From: Rhodothermus marinus
GTDB taxonomy: Bacteria; Bacteroidota; Rhodothermia; Rhodothermales; Rhodothermaceae
Assembly: GCF_009936275.1 (NCBI RefSeq)
Contig: NZ_AP019797.1
Coordinates: 3,269,890-3,333,889, forward strand
Direction of reading: 5' to 3'
Length of the DNA: 64,000 bases
The notes under the pieces were generated by a model, which saw only the letters and a list, made by a program, of their open reading frames with translations, ran no database searches and was not told the DNA's origin. This document shows positions 16,822-26,423 of this stretch, piece by piece. Numbering within the stretch: position 1 is the stretch's first letter; every line of letters begins with the position of its first letter. The position numbers were made by a program, and so were the translations under genes.

Positions 16822-17993
16822 CGCCGCGACGACTCCTGGCGTCCGATGCGCATTTCCAGCGTCAGGCGCTTTCCTTCGCGCAGCACCTCCACCTGCACGC
16901 GGTCGCCGGGCCGGAAGTCGAACAGCCGGGCCCGCAGGTCGTCGCTGTTGGCGACGGGCGTGCCGCCGAACGATCTGATCACATCGTAGGGCCGCAGACC
17001 GGCTTCGTCGGCAGGCGAGCCGGGATCGACGTCGGTCACAAACACGCCGCGCGTATCGGGCGCGCCCAGCGCCTGGGCAATCCGCGGCGTCAGATCCCGC
17101 ACGTACAGGCCCGTGTAGTAGGAGCGGTCCACGTAGCCCTTCTCCTTCAACTCGGCCACGATGCGCTGGATTTTGTCGGCCGGAATGGCGAAGCCGATGC
17201 CCACCGAGCCGCCCGTTTCCGTGTAGATGGCCGCGTTCATGCCGATCACCTCGCCGAGCGCGTTCACCAGCGGTCCGCCCGAGTTGCCCTGGTTGATGGC
17301 CGCGTCGGTCTGGATCATGTCGCGGTAGAGCCGGCCATCTTGGGCGGGCAGGTTGCGTCCCACCGCACTGACCACGCCCACCGTCACCGTCGGCGGGGCC
17401 GCCTCGAACAGCCCGTACGGATTACCCAGCGCGATCACCCATTCGCCCACGATCGGCTCGCTCTTGCTGAAGCGCAGGTAGGGCAGCGGCCGATCCGGAT
17501 TCACCTTCAGCAGCGCGATGTCCGTGACCGGATCGGTGCCCACCAGCTCGGCATCCATGGCCCGACCGTCGGGAAACGAGACGGTGATCTTCGTGGCGTT
17601 CCCCACCACGTGGTCGTTCGTGACGATGTACCCGTCCGGCGAGATGATAAAGCCCGAGCCGATCGCGTGAATCTGGCGTTCGATGATGCGCGAGCGCGGC
17701 CCTCCGAAGAAGAACTCCCAGATCGGGTCGTTGAAAAAGTCGGCAAACGGATCGCGATACAGCACACGCTGCACTTCCAGCACGTTGATGCTGACCACGG
17801 CCGGCGAGACCTCGCGCACGGCCCGCGTGATGGCCGTCTCCCGCGAGCGGTAAAGCTGGGTCTGCACATCCACGGTATCGGCCACCACCTGAGGCGCGGC
17901 CGGCTCCGGCTTTTCGGAATGGGCATTCTGTGAACACCCGACTTCGATCAACGGCAGCAGCAGCAATCCCAGCAGTGGAAGGGCGCGTCGCAT
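16818..17993 (-). CDS. HtrA/DegP-type serine protease with one PDZ domain
   Basis: A 391-residue envelope protease. An N-terminal hydrophobic signal ending near Cys20 (LLLPLIEVGC) suggests export, perhaps as a lipoprotein, although the lipobox is poor. The trypsin-like domain has the triad His128 (VTNDHVV), Asp158 (DPVTDIALL) and Ser238 (NQGNSGGPL). A single PDZ domain follows at about 290-385 (GVFVTDVDPGSPADEAGLRPYD). HtrA proteins degrade or refold damaged periplasmic proteins. It is the first gene of a minus-strand set with the propeller lipoprotein (4-base overlap), the AAA+ ATPase and the GNAT enzyme. Confidence 0.94.
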   Translation of the reverse strand: MRRALPLLGLLLLPLIEVGCSQNAHSEKPEPAAPQVVADTVDVQTQLYRSRETAITRAVREVSPAVVSINVLEVQRVLYRDPFADFFNDPIWEFFFGGPRSRIIERQIHAIGSGFIISPDGYIVTNDHVVGNATKITVSFPDGRAMDAELVGTDPVTDIALLKVNPDRPLPYLRFSKSEPIVGEWVIALGNPYGLFEAAPPTVTVGVVSAVGRNLPAQDGRLYRDMIQTDAAINQGNSGGPLVNALGEVIGMNAAIYTETGGSVGIGFAIPADKIQRIVAELKEKGYVDRSYYTGLYVRDLTPRIAQALGAPDTRGVFVTDVDPGSPADEAGLRPYDVIRSFGGTPVANSDDLRARLFDFRPGDRVQVEVLREGKRLTLEMRIGRQESSRR

Positions 17994-18120
17994 GGCAAAC
18001 GGTCGGCTGAATTCGAAAGGATGCAGAGCCAGGCGGCTGATACGAACCAGCCCGTGCCGGGTTCAACCGATGAACGCGCCGGCCGTTTAAGGTGCGGATA
18101 AAAAATGGCGAAGCGGGTTC

Positions 18121-18726
18121 ATGCGCAAACCGGTCCGACACATTCTGTTCTGGAAGCCCTACGGCGTCCTGAGCCAGTTCACCGATCGGGAAGGACGCCC
18201 GACGCTCAAGGATTACATTGACGTGCCAGACGTCTATCCGGTCGGGCGACTGGACATGGACAGCGAAGGGCTGTTGCTGCTCACCAACGACGGGTTGCTC
18301 AAGTACCGGCTGTTACACCCGCGGTACGGGCACTGGCGCACCTACTGGGCGCAGGTCGAACGCATTCCCGACGACGAGGCGCTCCGGCGTCTGGCCGAGG
18401 GCGTGGTGATCGCAGGCGGCTACCGGACGCGCCCGGCCCGCGTGCGCCGCATCGAGCCGCCGGAGCTGCCGCCACGCCCCATGCCCATTCGCTACCGCAA
18501 GACGGTGCCCACCTGCTGGCTGGAGATCTCCATTCGGGAAGGCAAAAACCGACAGGTGCGCCGCATGACGGCCGCCGTGGGGCACCCGACGCTCCGCCTG
18601 GTCCGCGTGGCCATCGGCCCACTGCGCCTCGACGGTCTGGAACCCGGCCGGTGGCGTCCGCTCACACCCGACGAAGAAACCGCCCTCTATCGCCTCTGTC
18701 GCCTGAAACCTCCTGTTGGCCGATAA
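18121..18726 (+). CDS. rluE: Pseudouridine synthase, RsuA/RluE type
   Basis: A 201-residue RsuA-family enzyme. The catalytic motif [18 protein letters not shown] carries Asp45, and [14 protein letters not shown] and [29 protein letters not shown] are the other family blocks. There is no N-terminal S4 domain, as in RluE, which modifies 23S rRNA (U2457 in E. coli). Assignment to RluE rather than another RsuA-type enzyme rests on the missing S4 domain and overall similarity. It is alone on its strand, convergent with ahcY. Confidence 0.88.
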   Translation: MRKPVRHILFWKPYGVLSQFTDREGRPTLKDYIDVPDVYPVGRLDMDSEGLLLLTNDGLLKYRLLHPRYGHWRTYWAQVERIPDDEALRRLAEGVVIAGGYRTRPARVRRIEPPELPPRPMPIRYRKTVPTCWLEISIREGKNRQVRRMTAAVGHPTLRLVRVAIGPLRLDGLEPGRWRPLTPDEETALYRLCRLKPPVGR

Positions 18727-18753
18727 AAAAGGGCCATCCATCGGGATGGCCCT
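18725..18753 (-). terminator. Rho-independent terminator of ahcY
   Basis: On the minus strand AGGGCCATCC pairs with GGATGGCCCT around a short CGAT-type loop and is followed by six T residues. It lies 25 bases past the ahcY stop. There is no useful T-run in the plus direction, so it serves ahcY, not rluE. Confidence 0.88.
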
Positions 18754-18777
18754 GAAAAGGTTCGTAGCTGGTCGGCC

Positions 18778-20055
18778 TCAGGTGCCGGCCGTGTAGTCGG
18801 TGGCGTAGGCCCGCTGCTCGTCGGTGAGCGTGTCGATCCGGATGCCCATCGTTTCCAGCTTGATGCGGGCGATCTCCTGGTCCAGCTCTTCGGGCAGATC
18901 GATCACCTGCGGCGGCAGCTTTTCGCCCGCCTTGTGCTTCTCGACGAGCATCAGGTGCGCCATGAACTGGTTGGCGAAGCTCATGTCCATGACCTCGGAC
19001 GGATGCCCCTCGGCCGCGGCCAGGTTGACCAGACGGCCGTCGGCCAGCACGTAGATGCGGCGGCCGTTTTCGAGCAGGTACTCCTTGTTGTTGGGCCGCA
19101 CTTCACGCACGCGCACGGCCAGCTCGGCCAGTTCCTTCAGGTTCAGTTCCACGTCGTAGTGGCCCGTGTTGCACACGATGGCCCCGTCCTTCATTTTCCG
19201 GAAGTGGCGGCCGCGGATCACGTCCTTCATGCCGGTGGCCGTCACGAAGATGTCGCCGATCTCGGCGGCCTCGTCCATGGGCATCACGCGGAAGCCGTCG
19301 AGCACGGCCTTCAGGGCCGCCGTGGGCTTCACTTCGGTGACAATGACGTTGGCGCCCATGCCACGCGCCCGCATAGCCACGCCCCGGCCGCAATGGCCGT
19401 AGCCGGCCACCACGAAGTTTTTGCCGGCCAGCAGCACGCTCGTCGCCCGCAGAATGCCGTCGATCGTGGACTGGCCCGTGCCGTAGACGTTGTCGAAGTC
19501 CCACTTCGTCTCGGCGTCGTTGACGGCAAAGACCGGGTAGAGCAGCTTGCCATCGGCGGCCATGGCGCGCAGCCGCTTGACACCGGTGGTCGTCTCCTCC
19601 GAGCCGCCGATGATGTGCTGCGCCAGGTCCGGGCGCTTGTGATGGACGGTGAAAATCAGGTCGGCGCCGTCGTCGAGCGTCAGGTGCGGGGGCTTGTCCA
19701 GCGTGCGCTCGATGCTCCAGTAGAATTCTTCGACGGTCTGGCCGTGCCAGGCGTAGATCTCGACACCGGCCACGGCCAGCGCAGCGGCGATGTCGTCCTG
19801 CGTCGAAAGCGGGTTGCAGCCGCTCCAGGCCACCTCGGCACCGCAGGCTTTGAACGTCTCGATCAGCACGGCCGTCTCCTTGGTCACGTGCAGACAGCCG
19901 GCGATTTTGTAGCCTTTGAACGGCTGCGTCTTGCTGTAACGCTCGCGCAGGTGCATGAGCACGGGCATACGGCTTTCGGCCCACTCGATCCGCTTCCGGC
20001 CCGCTTCGGCCAGGCTCAGATCCCGCACCTTGTAGGCTCCTTCCTTGTAGTCCAT
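18778..20055 (-). CDS. ahcY: Adenosylhomocysteinase (S-adenosyl-L-homocysteine hydrolase)
   Basis: A 425-residue enzyme with typical prokaryotic length. It starts with [20 protein letters not shown] and shows [15 protein letters not shown], the NAD-binding region [23 protein letters not shown] and GATITEVKP-like [12 protein letters not shown]. The C-terminus ends YATDYTAGT, a shortened form of the usual KPDHYRY tail. It splits S-adenosylhomocysteine into adenosine and homocysteine using bound NAD, in the cytoplasm, completing the methylation cycle started by MetK. metK lies 3 kb upstream on the same strand, with a protease gene between. No SAH riboswitch was seen in the short leader. Confidence 0.96.
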   Translation of the reverse strand: MDYKEGAYKVRDLSLAEAGRKRIEWAESRMPVLMHLRERYSKTQPFKGYKIAGCLHVTKETAVLIETFKACGAEVAWSGCNPLSTQDDIAAALAVAGVEIYAWHGQTVEEFYWSIERTLDKPPHLTLDDGADLIFTVHHKRPDLAQHIIGGSEETTTGVKRLRAMAADGKLLYPVFAVNDAETKWDFDNVYGTGQSTIDGILRATSVLLAGKNFVVAGYGHCGRGVAMRARGMGANVIVTEVKPTAALKAVLDGFRVMPMDEAAEIGDIFVTATGMKDVIRGRHFRKMKDGAIVCNTGHYDVELNLKELAELAVRVREVRPNNKEYLLENGRRIYVLADGRLVNLAAAEGHPSEVMDMSFANQFMAHLMLVEKHKAGEKLPPQVIDLPEELDQEIARIKLETMGIRIDTLTDEQRAYATDYTAGT

Positions 20056-20137
20056 CGTCCCGAATGCTTTGAGTGAATTCGTTTTCGGCCAGCCTCTTAC
20101 GCCTCAGCCGCGGCTTCGGTCGCAATTTGTCCGAACT

Positions 20138-22933
20138 TCACGGTCGTTCCGGAAGAAACAGAACGGAGCGCGTCTGAACCCGCCCGTCCGCCTCCAGCCG
20201 GATCAGGTACATGCCAGCGGCCAGTCCTTCCGGACGGAACATGGCCACGTGGCTGCCTGCCGACAGCGTGGCATCCACGAGCCGGGCCACCTCGCGTCCC
20301 AGCAGGTCATAGACGACCAGCCGCACATGCCGGACGGCGTCCAGCGTGAAGGGAATCGAAGCCTGCCGGCGGAACGGATTCGGGAAAGGCGCCAGCAGTT
20401 GCGTCGCGTGGCGCGTGCGCAGCGCGGGATCGCGCGTGGCCTGCTCCAGCTCCAGTTTTTCGATCGTCCAGAAGGCACTTGGATCGGCCGCCGTGCAGCC
20501 AAAGGTAAACCGCAGCCACTGCTGGCTACCCGCCGCCTCCGAGAGATCGAACGTGTGCTGCATGCCCTCGGGCGGACTCGCCGCGCCAAAGGGACGCTTC
20601 GGGGTGCCGCCGCTTTCAGGCAACAGCACTTCCCAGGTGCGGCCGCCGTCGGCCGAACTTTCCAGATAGCCCTCGCAAGTCATTCCGAAATTGAACCGAT
20701 GCGTCAGGTGCAGCCGCAGTCGATCGGCATTGGTGGCCAGCGACACGGGCAACAGCACCAGCGTCGTGTAGCCTTCCAATCGCCCATCCACGGTCCAGGC
20801 GGCGCCTCCCTGTCGCCAACCGGAGCCGGCCCGTGCCACCTGCAGCACGTCGGCCGTCGCCACACGCCCCACGTCCACCTCGTAGGTCTGCACCGGGGCC
20901 TGAAGCGGCTGGCGGAGTACCCAGCCGCCGGCCGTCTCGGCCTCCAGGTAGTACCGGAACCGCCCCGGCACGCCGTCCCAGGGAATTTGTCCCTCGAAGA
21001 GCGTGTCGTTGACAGGTTGAAACAGGGCCGTCGGGACGAATTGCCCGGCCTGCTCGTAGAAGGCCTGCACGCGCACCACCGAGTCGCCCCGGGCGACGGC
21101 CACCACCTGCAGCATTAGATGGTCGGTCTCAATGCGCACATCCTGGTTCGGATCGTGGCGCACCACCAGCCGAATGGCGTCCGGATCGACCAGCCCGCGG
21201 GCGCCCAGCCGGTCGATCAGCACGGCCAGGTGCGCCCCGTCGTAATAGTCCATGTCGGCCTGCAGGAGCGCCTGCGCCGCATCCCGGAACGTGGCCGGCG
21301 GACTCAGATACAGCGCGGCGGCCATCGCCAGCCGGTCGGTGACGGCCTTTCCGAGCACGTTCTGAATCTCCATGAGCACGGTCGTCCAGAGCAGCCCGTC
21401 TTCGTAGATGTTGCAGGACTGGCGGGGCGTGTCCTCCCGATCGCAGTTCGTGTCTTCCGGGTAGCGCCCGGTGAAGGCGATGTGCCGTCCTTCCCAGATC
21501 GTCCCGTCGCCGCTGTCCCAGCGAAAGACGAAGTCCCAGTCCGTGCGGCGCACCAGACCGGCTTCGACCAATCCGCGCACATAGGAGGCCGCCCAGTAGT
21601 CGGCCCACCCTTCGTGGAGCGCGCGCCCTTCGTTGTCGCCGAGTAAACCCGGCGCTGCGTCCTCCAGCAGCGCGTGCATGTACTCGTGCCAGATCACCGT
21701 GGCGTCCTCGGCATCGTCCACGCCACCATCGCCGAAAACGATCGCGTTCTGCGAGGGATAGAATTGCGAGTTGTCCTGCTGGCCGAAGCCGTGCGGGTTC
21801 ACCCGGATCGGCGTGGCCAGCACCGCCGTGCCCAGATCGAGCTGCTGCACATAGCGCTGGCTGCGGTCGATTTGGTAGTAGGCCATGACGGCCTCGAAGT
21901 GGTCGTCAGCGCGGGTATACCGGAAGGCATCGGGCGTAGCCTCGGCCGGTGGGTCGTAGGGCGTGTCGGCAATGCCCGGAATGTCGCCGGTGATGCGCAC
22001 GTAAGGACCCTCGAGCCGGTAGAGGCCATCCCCGCCCTGCGTGATGTCGGGAAGCGTGACGACCAGCCGCTCGGCGTTCAGCTCGGGCGTGTCGGCGTCG
22101 TCGTTGTCGGCGTAGGCGCCGCCGTAGGGGACGCCTGCCGTCGCCAGCGGATCGGGATCGAACACCATCCCCTCACCCGCGACCAGTCCCACCGGCAACG
22201 GTGCGGTAGGCGTCCACGCTGCCGTCGCCTTTGCCCGGGTCGCCTTCGCAGGCCGCTCCTGGACGGCCTGACTTCGCACGTGCAGCAACTCGCCGCTGCG
22301 GGCATCGACCAGCACGGCCCACTCGTCGGGCCGATCCTGCGGCCAGAGCACGAAGTGCCAGGCCAGGCGTGGCGGCTCCGCGGGCCATACGACCAGCTCC
22401 GGCGTGGTCGTCGGTGCCTCGGGCTGCGCCAGGCGGCGCCGCGCTTCGTTCAGCGCCGCGGTTGCCGAAAGCCGTGGCGTCGGATCAAAACGGGCGGCGT
22501 AGGCCTCCAGCCGGGGGTCGTAGCCGCTGAGCACCAGCGTAGGCCGGCCCTGGCGGTTCAGGTTGACCTGCACGTAGCGCCCGTAGACGGGAAGGCCGGC
22601 CAGCGTCTGGCGGAAGCGTACGTGCATGGCGTAGGGCGTGGTGCGCACGCGGTCCACGGCCAGCGTGCGGTCGGGCTGCCGCCAGCCGAAACGCACCGCC
22701 TCCATGCGGAGATAGGCGCGGGCGGTGGCATCTGCGCTTCCCTGCCAGGCCACCGGGGTGCGCACGCGGTAGCGCGCCTGCCAGCGTCCCGTAGTCGGAT
22801 CGATGCGTCCTTCGGGAGTCGCCTTCGTGGCCGGAGCCTGCAACACCTCGCGCCGGGGTTGCGCCTGCAATCCGGAGACGCCCGCCTCCACCAGCAACGC
22901 GATCAGTACAATCGCCCGGAACCGGCCGTTCAT
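20138..22933 (-). CDS. Secreted M36-like zinc metalloprotease with T9SS C-terminal sorting domain
   Basis: About 931 residues from the ATG at 22933, where a signal peptide begins (MNGRFRAIVLIALLVEAGVS); the frame is open to 23080 but that part lies over the metK terminator. An FTP/PepSY-type propeptide follows at about 50-240. The zinc motif HEYMH is at about residue 415 (VIWHEYMHALLEDA), with EGWADYWAASY about 30 residues on giving the third ligand, as in fungalysins (M36). The end is a Por-secretion sorting domain (ASIPFTLDAVRHVRLVVYD, LAAGMYLIRL), implying export by the type IX system. Probable extracellular protein degradation. Its gene lies between metK and ahcY. Confidence 0.88.
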   Translation of the reverse strand: MNGRFRAIVLIALLVEAGVSGLQAQPRREVLQAPATKATPEGRIDPTTGRWQARYRVRTPVAWQGSADATARAYLRMEAVRFGWRQPDRTLAVDRVRTTPYAMHVRFRQTLAGLPVYGRYVQVNLNRQGRPTLVLSGYDPRLEAYAARFDPTPRLSATAALNEARRRLAQPEAPTTTPELVVWPAEPPRLAWHFVLWPQDRPDEWAVLVDARSGELLHVRSQAVQERPAKATRAKATAAWTPTAPLPVGLVAGEGMVFDPDPLATAGVPYGGAYADNDDADTPELNAERLVVTLPDITQGGDGLYRLEGPYVRITGDIPGIADTPYDPPAEATPDAFRYTRADDHFEAVMAYYQIDRSQRYVQQLDLGTAVLATPIRVNPHGFGQQDNSQFYPSQNAIVFGDGGVDDAEDATVIWHEYMHALLEDAAPGLLGDNEGRALHEGWADYWAASYVRGLVEAGLVRRTDWDFVFRWDSGDGTIWEGRHIAFTGRYPEDTNCDREDTPRQSCNIYEDGLLWTTVLMEIQNVLGKAVTDRLAMAAALYLSPPATFRDAAQALLQADMDYYDGAHLAVLIDRLGARGLVDPDAIRLVVRHDPNQDVRIETDHLMLQVVAVARGDSVVRVQAFYEQAGQFVPTALFQPVNDTLFEGQIPWDGVPGRFRYYLEAETAGGWVLRQPLQAPVQTYEVDVGRVATADVLQVARAGSGWRQGGAAWTVDGRLEGYTTLVLLPVSLATNADRLRLHLTHRFNFGMTCEGYLESSADGGRTWEVLLPESGGTPKRPFGAASPPEGMQHTFDLSEAAGSQQWLRFTFGCTAADPSAFWTIEKLELEQATRDPALRTRHATQLLAPFPNPFRRQASIPFTLDAVRHVRLVVYDLLGREVARLVDATLSAGSHVAMFRPEGLAAGMYLIRLEADGRVQTRSVLFLPERP

Positions 22934-22971
22934 CGAAAAGCCCGTGCACTTCGGTTCAGGCAAAAGGTAAC

Positions 22972-22998
22972 AAAAAAAGGGCCGCCTCGCAGCGGCCC
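22972..22998 (-). terminator. Rho-independent terminator of metK
   Basis: On the minus strand GGGCCGC pairs with GCGGCCC around TGCGAG and is followed by seven T residues, 25 bases past the metK stop. It separates metK from the protease gene. Confidence 0.88.
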
Positions 22999-23022
22999 CT
23001 CGAAAAGCCTGTGCCGGCTTTG

Positions 23023-24189
23023 TCAGGCATAGCGTGAAACGGCCTGCTTGAGTTCTTCGACGCGGTCGAGCGCCTCCCACGGAAACTCCGGACGTCCGAA
23101 GTGGCCGTAGGCGGCCGTGGCCCGATAGCGCGGCTTGAGCAGATCCAGATCCCGGATGATCGCGGCCGGCCGCAGATCGAAGACCTCGCGCACGGCCTCC
23201 ACCAGCACTGCATCGGGCACGACGCCCGTGCCGAACGTGTTCACGTCGATCGAGACCGGCTCGGCCAGACCGATCGCATAGGCAATCTGCACCTCCACCT
23301 CGTCGGCGAGTCCGGCGCCCACGATGTTTTTGGCCACGTAGCGGGCGGCGTAGGCACCCGAGCGGTCCACCTTGGACGGGTCCTTGCCGCTGAAGGCCCC
23401 ACCGCCATGCGCCCCTTTGCCGCCGTAGGTGTCCACGATGATCTTGCGGCCGGTCAGCCCCGTGTCGCCGTGCGGCCCACCGATGACGAAGCGGCCGGTC
23501 GGGTTCACATGCAGGATAAGCCGGTCGTCCACCAGCTCGGGCGGGAGCACGCGCGGCAGCAGAATCTCCCGGATGTCTTCGCGAATGCGCTCCTGCGTGA
23601 CGTCTTCGGCGTGCTGGGTCGAGACGACCACCGTGTGGATGCGCCGGGGTGTGCGTCGGTCGTCCTCGTACTCGACCGTCACCTGGCTTTTAGCATCCGG
23701 GCGCAGATACGGCATCAGGTGTGGCTCTTCCTTGCGGATGCGGGCCAGCTCACGCACGAGCCGATGCGCCAGCATGATCGGCAACGGCATCAGCTCGGGC
23801 GTCTCGCGGCAGGCGTAACCGAACATCATGCCCTGATCGCCCGCGCCCTGCTCGCCGGTGGGCGCCCCATCGACACCCTGACGGATGTCCGGGCTCTGCT
23901 CGTGGATGCTGGAGAGCACGCCGCAGCTGTCGGCATCGAAGCGAAGCCGCGGATCCGTGTAGCCGATTTCGCGGATGACGTCCCGGGCGATCTGCTGCAC
24001 GTCGACGTGCGCGCGCGTGTAGACTTCCCCGGAAAGCACCACCAGTCCGGTGGTCACCAGCGTCTCCACGGCCACGCGGCTGTGCGGGTCCTGCGCCAGC
24101 ATCGCGTCCAGAATGGCATCCGAGATCTGATCGGCGATCTTGTCCGGATGCCCTTCGGAGACCGACTCGGAAGTAAACAGGTAGGCCAT
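23023..24189 (-). CDS. metK: S-adenosylmethionine synthetase
   Basis: A 388-residue enzyme of full family length. Signature blocks are [22 protein letters not shown] at the N-terminus (shown here as [13 protein letters not shown]), [12 protein letters not shown] for ATP binding, and [20 protein letters not shown] for the P-loop-like motif. It makes S-adenosylmethionine from methionine and ATP. The start is supported by GAGGGAG about 6 bases upstream. The leader between metK and the divergent acpP is short and showed no recognisable SAM riboswitch. A terminator follows the gene. Confidence 0.97.
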   Translation of the reverse strand: MAYLFTSESVSEGHPDKIADQISDAILDAMLAQDPHSRVAVETLVTTGLVVLSGEVYTRAHVDVQQIARDVIREIGYTDPRLRFDADSCGVLSSIHEQSPDIRQGVDGAPTGEQGAGDQGMMFGYACRETPELMPLPIMLAHRLVRELARIRKEEPHLMPYLRPDAKSQVTVEYEDDRRTPRRIHTVVVSTQHAEDVTQERIREDIREILLPRVLPPELVDDRLILHVNPTGRFVIGGPHGDTGLTGRKIIVDTYGGKGAHGGGAFSGKDPSKVDRSGAYAARYVAKNIVGAGLADEVEVQIAYAIGLAEPVSIDVNTFGTGVVPDAVLVEAVREVFDLRPAAIIRDLDLLKPRYRATAAYGHFGRPEFPWEALDRVEELKQAVSRYA

Positions 24190-24346
24190 CGAAGCTCCCT
24201 CAAAGGTTTAGCTGCAGCCAAATTCTTTTTAAAGCGAGCCGTTAACGCCCCGTTTGCTTACAGGGTTCAACGCTTTATGTGAAGAACGATTCCACGGAAC
24301 CCCTTGATAAGGTTGCACGTTGGCGGGCTTCGTCTGCAGCACCACG

Positions 24347-24377
24347 TTGCCCCGCAAGCCGTGGTGTTGTATTTTGG
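24347..24377 (+). promoter_or_regulatory. Putative acpP promoter
   Basis: TTG at 24347-24349, a 20-base spacer and TATTTTGG at 24370-24377 match the lineage promoter pattern. The acpP start is 79 bases further on, preceded by AAGGAGG at 24439-24446. Confidence 0.55.
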
Positions 24378-24455
24378 GATGATTTACGAGCTACGGGCCT
24401 CGGCCCGCACACTCTCGACAGCAAAACCGCGGATCAACCAAGGAGGCGTAGCACT

Positions 24456-24704
24456 ATGGCCACCAACGACATCGAAGCCAAGGTGAAAGCCATCATCGTG
24501 GAGAAGCTCGGCGTCGACGAGGCCGACATCACGCCGGAGGCTTCCTTCACGAACGACCTCGGGGCCGACTCGCTCGACACGGTCGAACTCATCATGGAAT
24601 TTGAAAAAGAATTCGACATCACGATCCCCGACGAAGAGGCGGAGAAGATTGTGACGGTGGGCGACGCGATCAAGTACCTGAAGGAAAAGATCGGCCAGGC
24701 CTGA
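24456..24704 (+). CDS. acpP: Acyl carrier protein
   Basis: An 82-residue acidic protein. The phosphopantetheine attachment site is Ser39 in [18 protein letters not shown], the standard AcpP core. The open frame extends upstream to 24279, but the strong AAGGAGG (24439-24446) ten bases before ATG 24456 and the family length fix the start. It carries growing acyl chains in fatty-acid synthesis. fabF follows 82 bases downstream after a possible terminator, an arrangement that would keep ACP more abundant than the enzyme. Confidence 0.97.
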   Translation: MATNDIEAKVKAIIVEKLGVDEADITPEASFTNDLGADSLDTVELIMEFEKEFDITIPDEEAEKIVTVGDAIKYLKEKIGQA

Positions 24705-24721
24705 TCGAGCCTCTGTTCCGA

Positions 24722-24759
24722 GCCCGGCGGCACCCGATTGCGCGATGCGCCGGGCTTTT
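24722..24759 (+). terminator. Hairpin with T-run between acpP and fabF
   Basis: GCCCGGCG at 24722-24729 pairs perfectly with CGCCGGGC at 24748-24755, followed by TTTT. The 18-base loop and short T-run suggest partial rather than complete termination, allowing some read-through into fabF. Confidence 0.65.
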
Positions 24760-24786
24760 CTGTACCTGTCCGAACCGGAAACGATC

Positions 24787-26043
24787 ATGGCACAGCGACG
24801 ACGCGTTGTGGTCACGGGCATGGGCGCCCTGACGCCCATCGGGCTGAACGTCCCGGACTTCTGGGAAGCGCTGCTGCAGGGCAAAAGCGGGGCGGCCCCC
24901 ATCACCCGCTTCGATCCTACCCCGTTCGATACGCACTTCGCCTGCGAACTGAAGGGGTTCGATCCGCTGGACTACATGGACCGCAAAACGGCCCGGCGCC
25001 TGGACCCCTTCGCCCAGTACGCGCTGGTGGCCACCGACGAGGCGCTCCGGGATGCCGGACTGGATCCCGAAAAGCTCGCCGCTTCGGAAAAAGACCGGAT
25101 CGGGGTGGTCTTCGGCAGCGGGATCGGCGGCATGCAGGTGTTTCAGGAGCAGACCGCCCAGTATCTGCAGCGGGGCGCGCGCTTCATCTCGCCGCTGTTC
25201 ATTCCGATGCTCATTCCCGACATCTCGGCCGGTCACCTGGCCATCCGCTACGGCTTCCGCGGCCCCAACTACGCCGTCGTCTCCGCCTGCGCCACGGCCA
25301 ACCACAACCTCGGCGACGCTTTTCTGCTCATTCAGCGGGGCATGGCCGACGTGGTGCTCTGCGGTGGCAGCGAGGCGCCCATCACCGAAATGGCACTGGG
25401 CGGCTTCAACGCGATGAAGGCGCTCTCCACCCGCAACGACGACCCGGCCCGGGCCAGCCGTCCCTTCGACGCCACCCGCGACGGGTTCGTCATGGGCGAA
25501 GGCGCCGGGGCGCTGGTGCTCGAAGAGCTGGAGCACGCGCGCCGACGCGGCGCCCGCATCTACGCCGAGGTGCTCGGCATCGGCATGTCGGCCGACGCCC
25601 ACCACATCACCGCCCCGGATCCCGAAGGCGAAGGGGCGGTCCTGGCCATGCAGGCCCTGCTGCGCGACGCGAACCTCCGGCCCGAAGACGTTGACTACAT
25701 CAATATGCACGGCACGTCCACCCCACTGGGCGACGTGGCCGAAACGAAGGCGATCAAGCGCGTCTTCGGCGAGCACGCCTACCGGATGAACGTGTCCTCA
25801 ACGAAGAGCATGACGGGCCACCTGCTGGGCGCGGCCGGCGCCGTCGAGGCCATCGCCACGATCCTGGCCATCGTACACCAGACCGTACCGCCCACCATCA
25901 ACTTCGAGCACCCCGATCCCGAATGCGACCTGAACTACACGTTCAACGCGCCGCAGCAGCGCCCCGTACGTGTGGCGATCAGCAACGCCTTCGGTTTCGG
26001 CGGGCACAACACGGCCGTGGCTTTCGGCCGCTACGAAGCATAG
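24787..26043 (+). CDS. fabF: 3-oxoacyl-[acyl-carrier-protein] synthase II
   Basis: A 418-residue condensing enzyme. It begins [16 protein letters not shown] and has the active-site cysteine in [16 protein letters not shown] and the two histidines in [11 protein letters not shown] and [15 protein letters not shown]. FabF joins malonyl-ACP to an acyl-ACP during fatty-acid elongation. The frame opens at 24745, but the ATG at 24787 gives the conserved start; the earlier one lies in the terminator hairpin region. It pairs with acpP upstream. It stops 3 bases before the convergent DciA-like gene. Confidence 0.96.
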   Translation: MAQRRRVVVTGMGALTPIGLNVPDFWEALLQGKSGAAPITRFDPTPFDTHFACELKGFDPLDYMDRKTARRLDPFAQYALVATDEALRDAGLDPEKLAASEKDRIGVVFGSGIGGMQVFQEQTAQYLQRGARFISPLFIPMLIPDISAGHLAIRYGFRGPNYAVVSACATANHNLGDAFLLIQRGMADVVLCGGSEAPITEMALGGFNAMKALSTRNDDPARASRPFDATRDGFVMGEGAGALVLEELEHARRRGARIYAEVLGIGMSADAHHITAPDPEGEGAVLAMQALLRDANLRPEDVDYINMHGTSTPLGDVAETKAIKRVFGEHAYRMNVSSTKSMTGHLLGAAGAVEAIATILAIVHQTVPPTINFEHPDPECDLNYTFNAPQQRPVRVAISNAFGFGGHNTAVAFGRYEA

Positions 26044-26046
26044 CCG

Positions 26047-26334
26047 TTACTTGAAGACGATTTCGTCGATCAGCGGCGCGCCCAGCGCTTCGTTCAGGCG
26101 GGCGCGCCACTGCTCCCGCTGCAGGTGCAGCGTATGGCGCCAGGCCGCCGAGGTCAGGCGCACGTAGAGTTTGCGATCGCGCACCCAGGCCGAATCCGTC
26201 ACCCGATTGATCCGGGGGCCGGCCAGCGCCGCCCAGGTTTCGATGATGTGCACGGCGTCGATGCGCCCGCGCAGCCCCCATCGTTCGATGACTTCTTTTA
26301 AAATTTGTCCCAGCGGCTGTGGTCCGGATAGCAT
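26047..26334 (-). CDS. DUF721 (DciA-like) protein
   Basis: A 95-residue protein with the DUF721 pattern: QPLGQILKEVIERWGLRGRI, then IIETWAALAGPRINRVTDS and VRDRKLYVRLTSAAWRHTL. DciA proteins of this family act as loaders of the replicative helicase DnaB in bacteria without DnaC. The N-terminal part is short, so only the domain is present. Family is clear; the helicase role in this organism is inferred. It is divergent from the TolC gene and convergent with fabF. Confidence 0.87.
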   Translation of the reverse strand: MLSGPQPLGQILKEVIERWGLRGRIDAVHIIETWAALAGPRINRVTDSAWVRDRKLYVRLTSAAWRHTLHLQREQWRARLNEALGAPLIDEIVFK

Positions 26335-26423
26335 AGGCGGGTGCGGGGAAGAGTTTTTGCAATAAGGTAGCCGCCCGCATGGATTCTGTCCAGTCGAAAA
26401 TGCAAAAAATCCGAGTTTGCCGT

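Noticed and set aside
20056-20137. Possible SAH riboswitch upstream of ahcY
   Set aside because: Only 82 bases are available and the conserved SAH aptamer sequence is absent.
24190-24290. Possible SAM riboswitch upstream of metK
   Set aside because: The leader is short and none of the conserved SAM riboswitch elements were seen.
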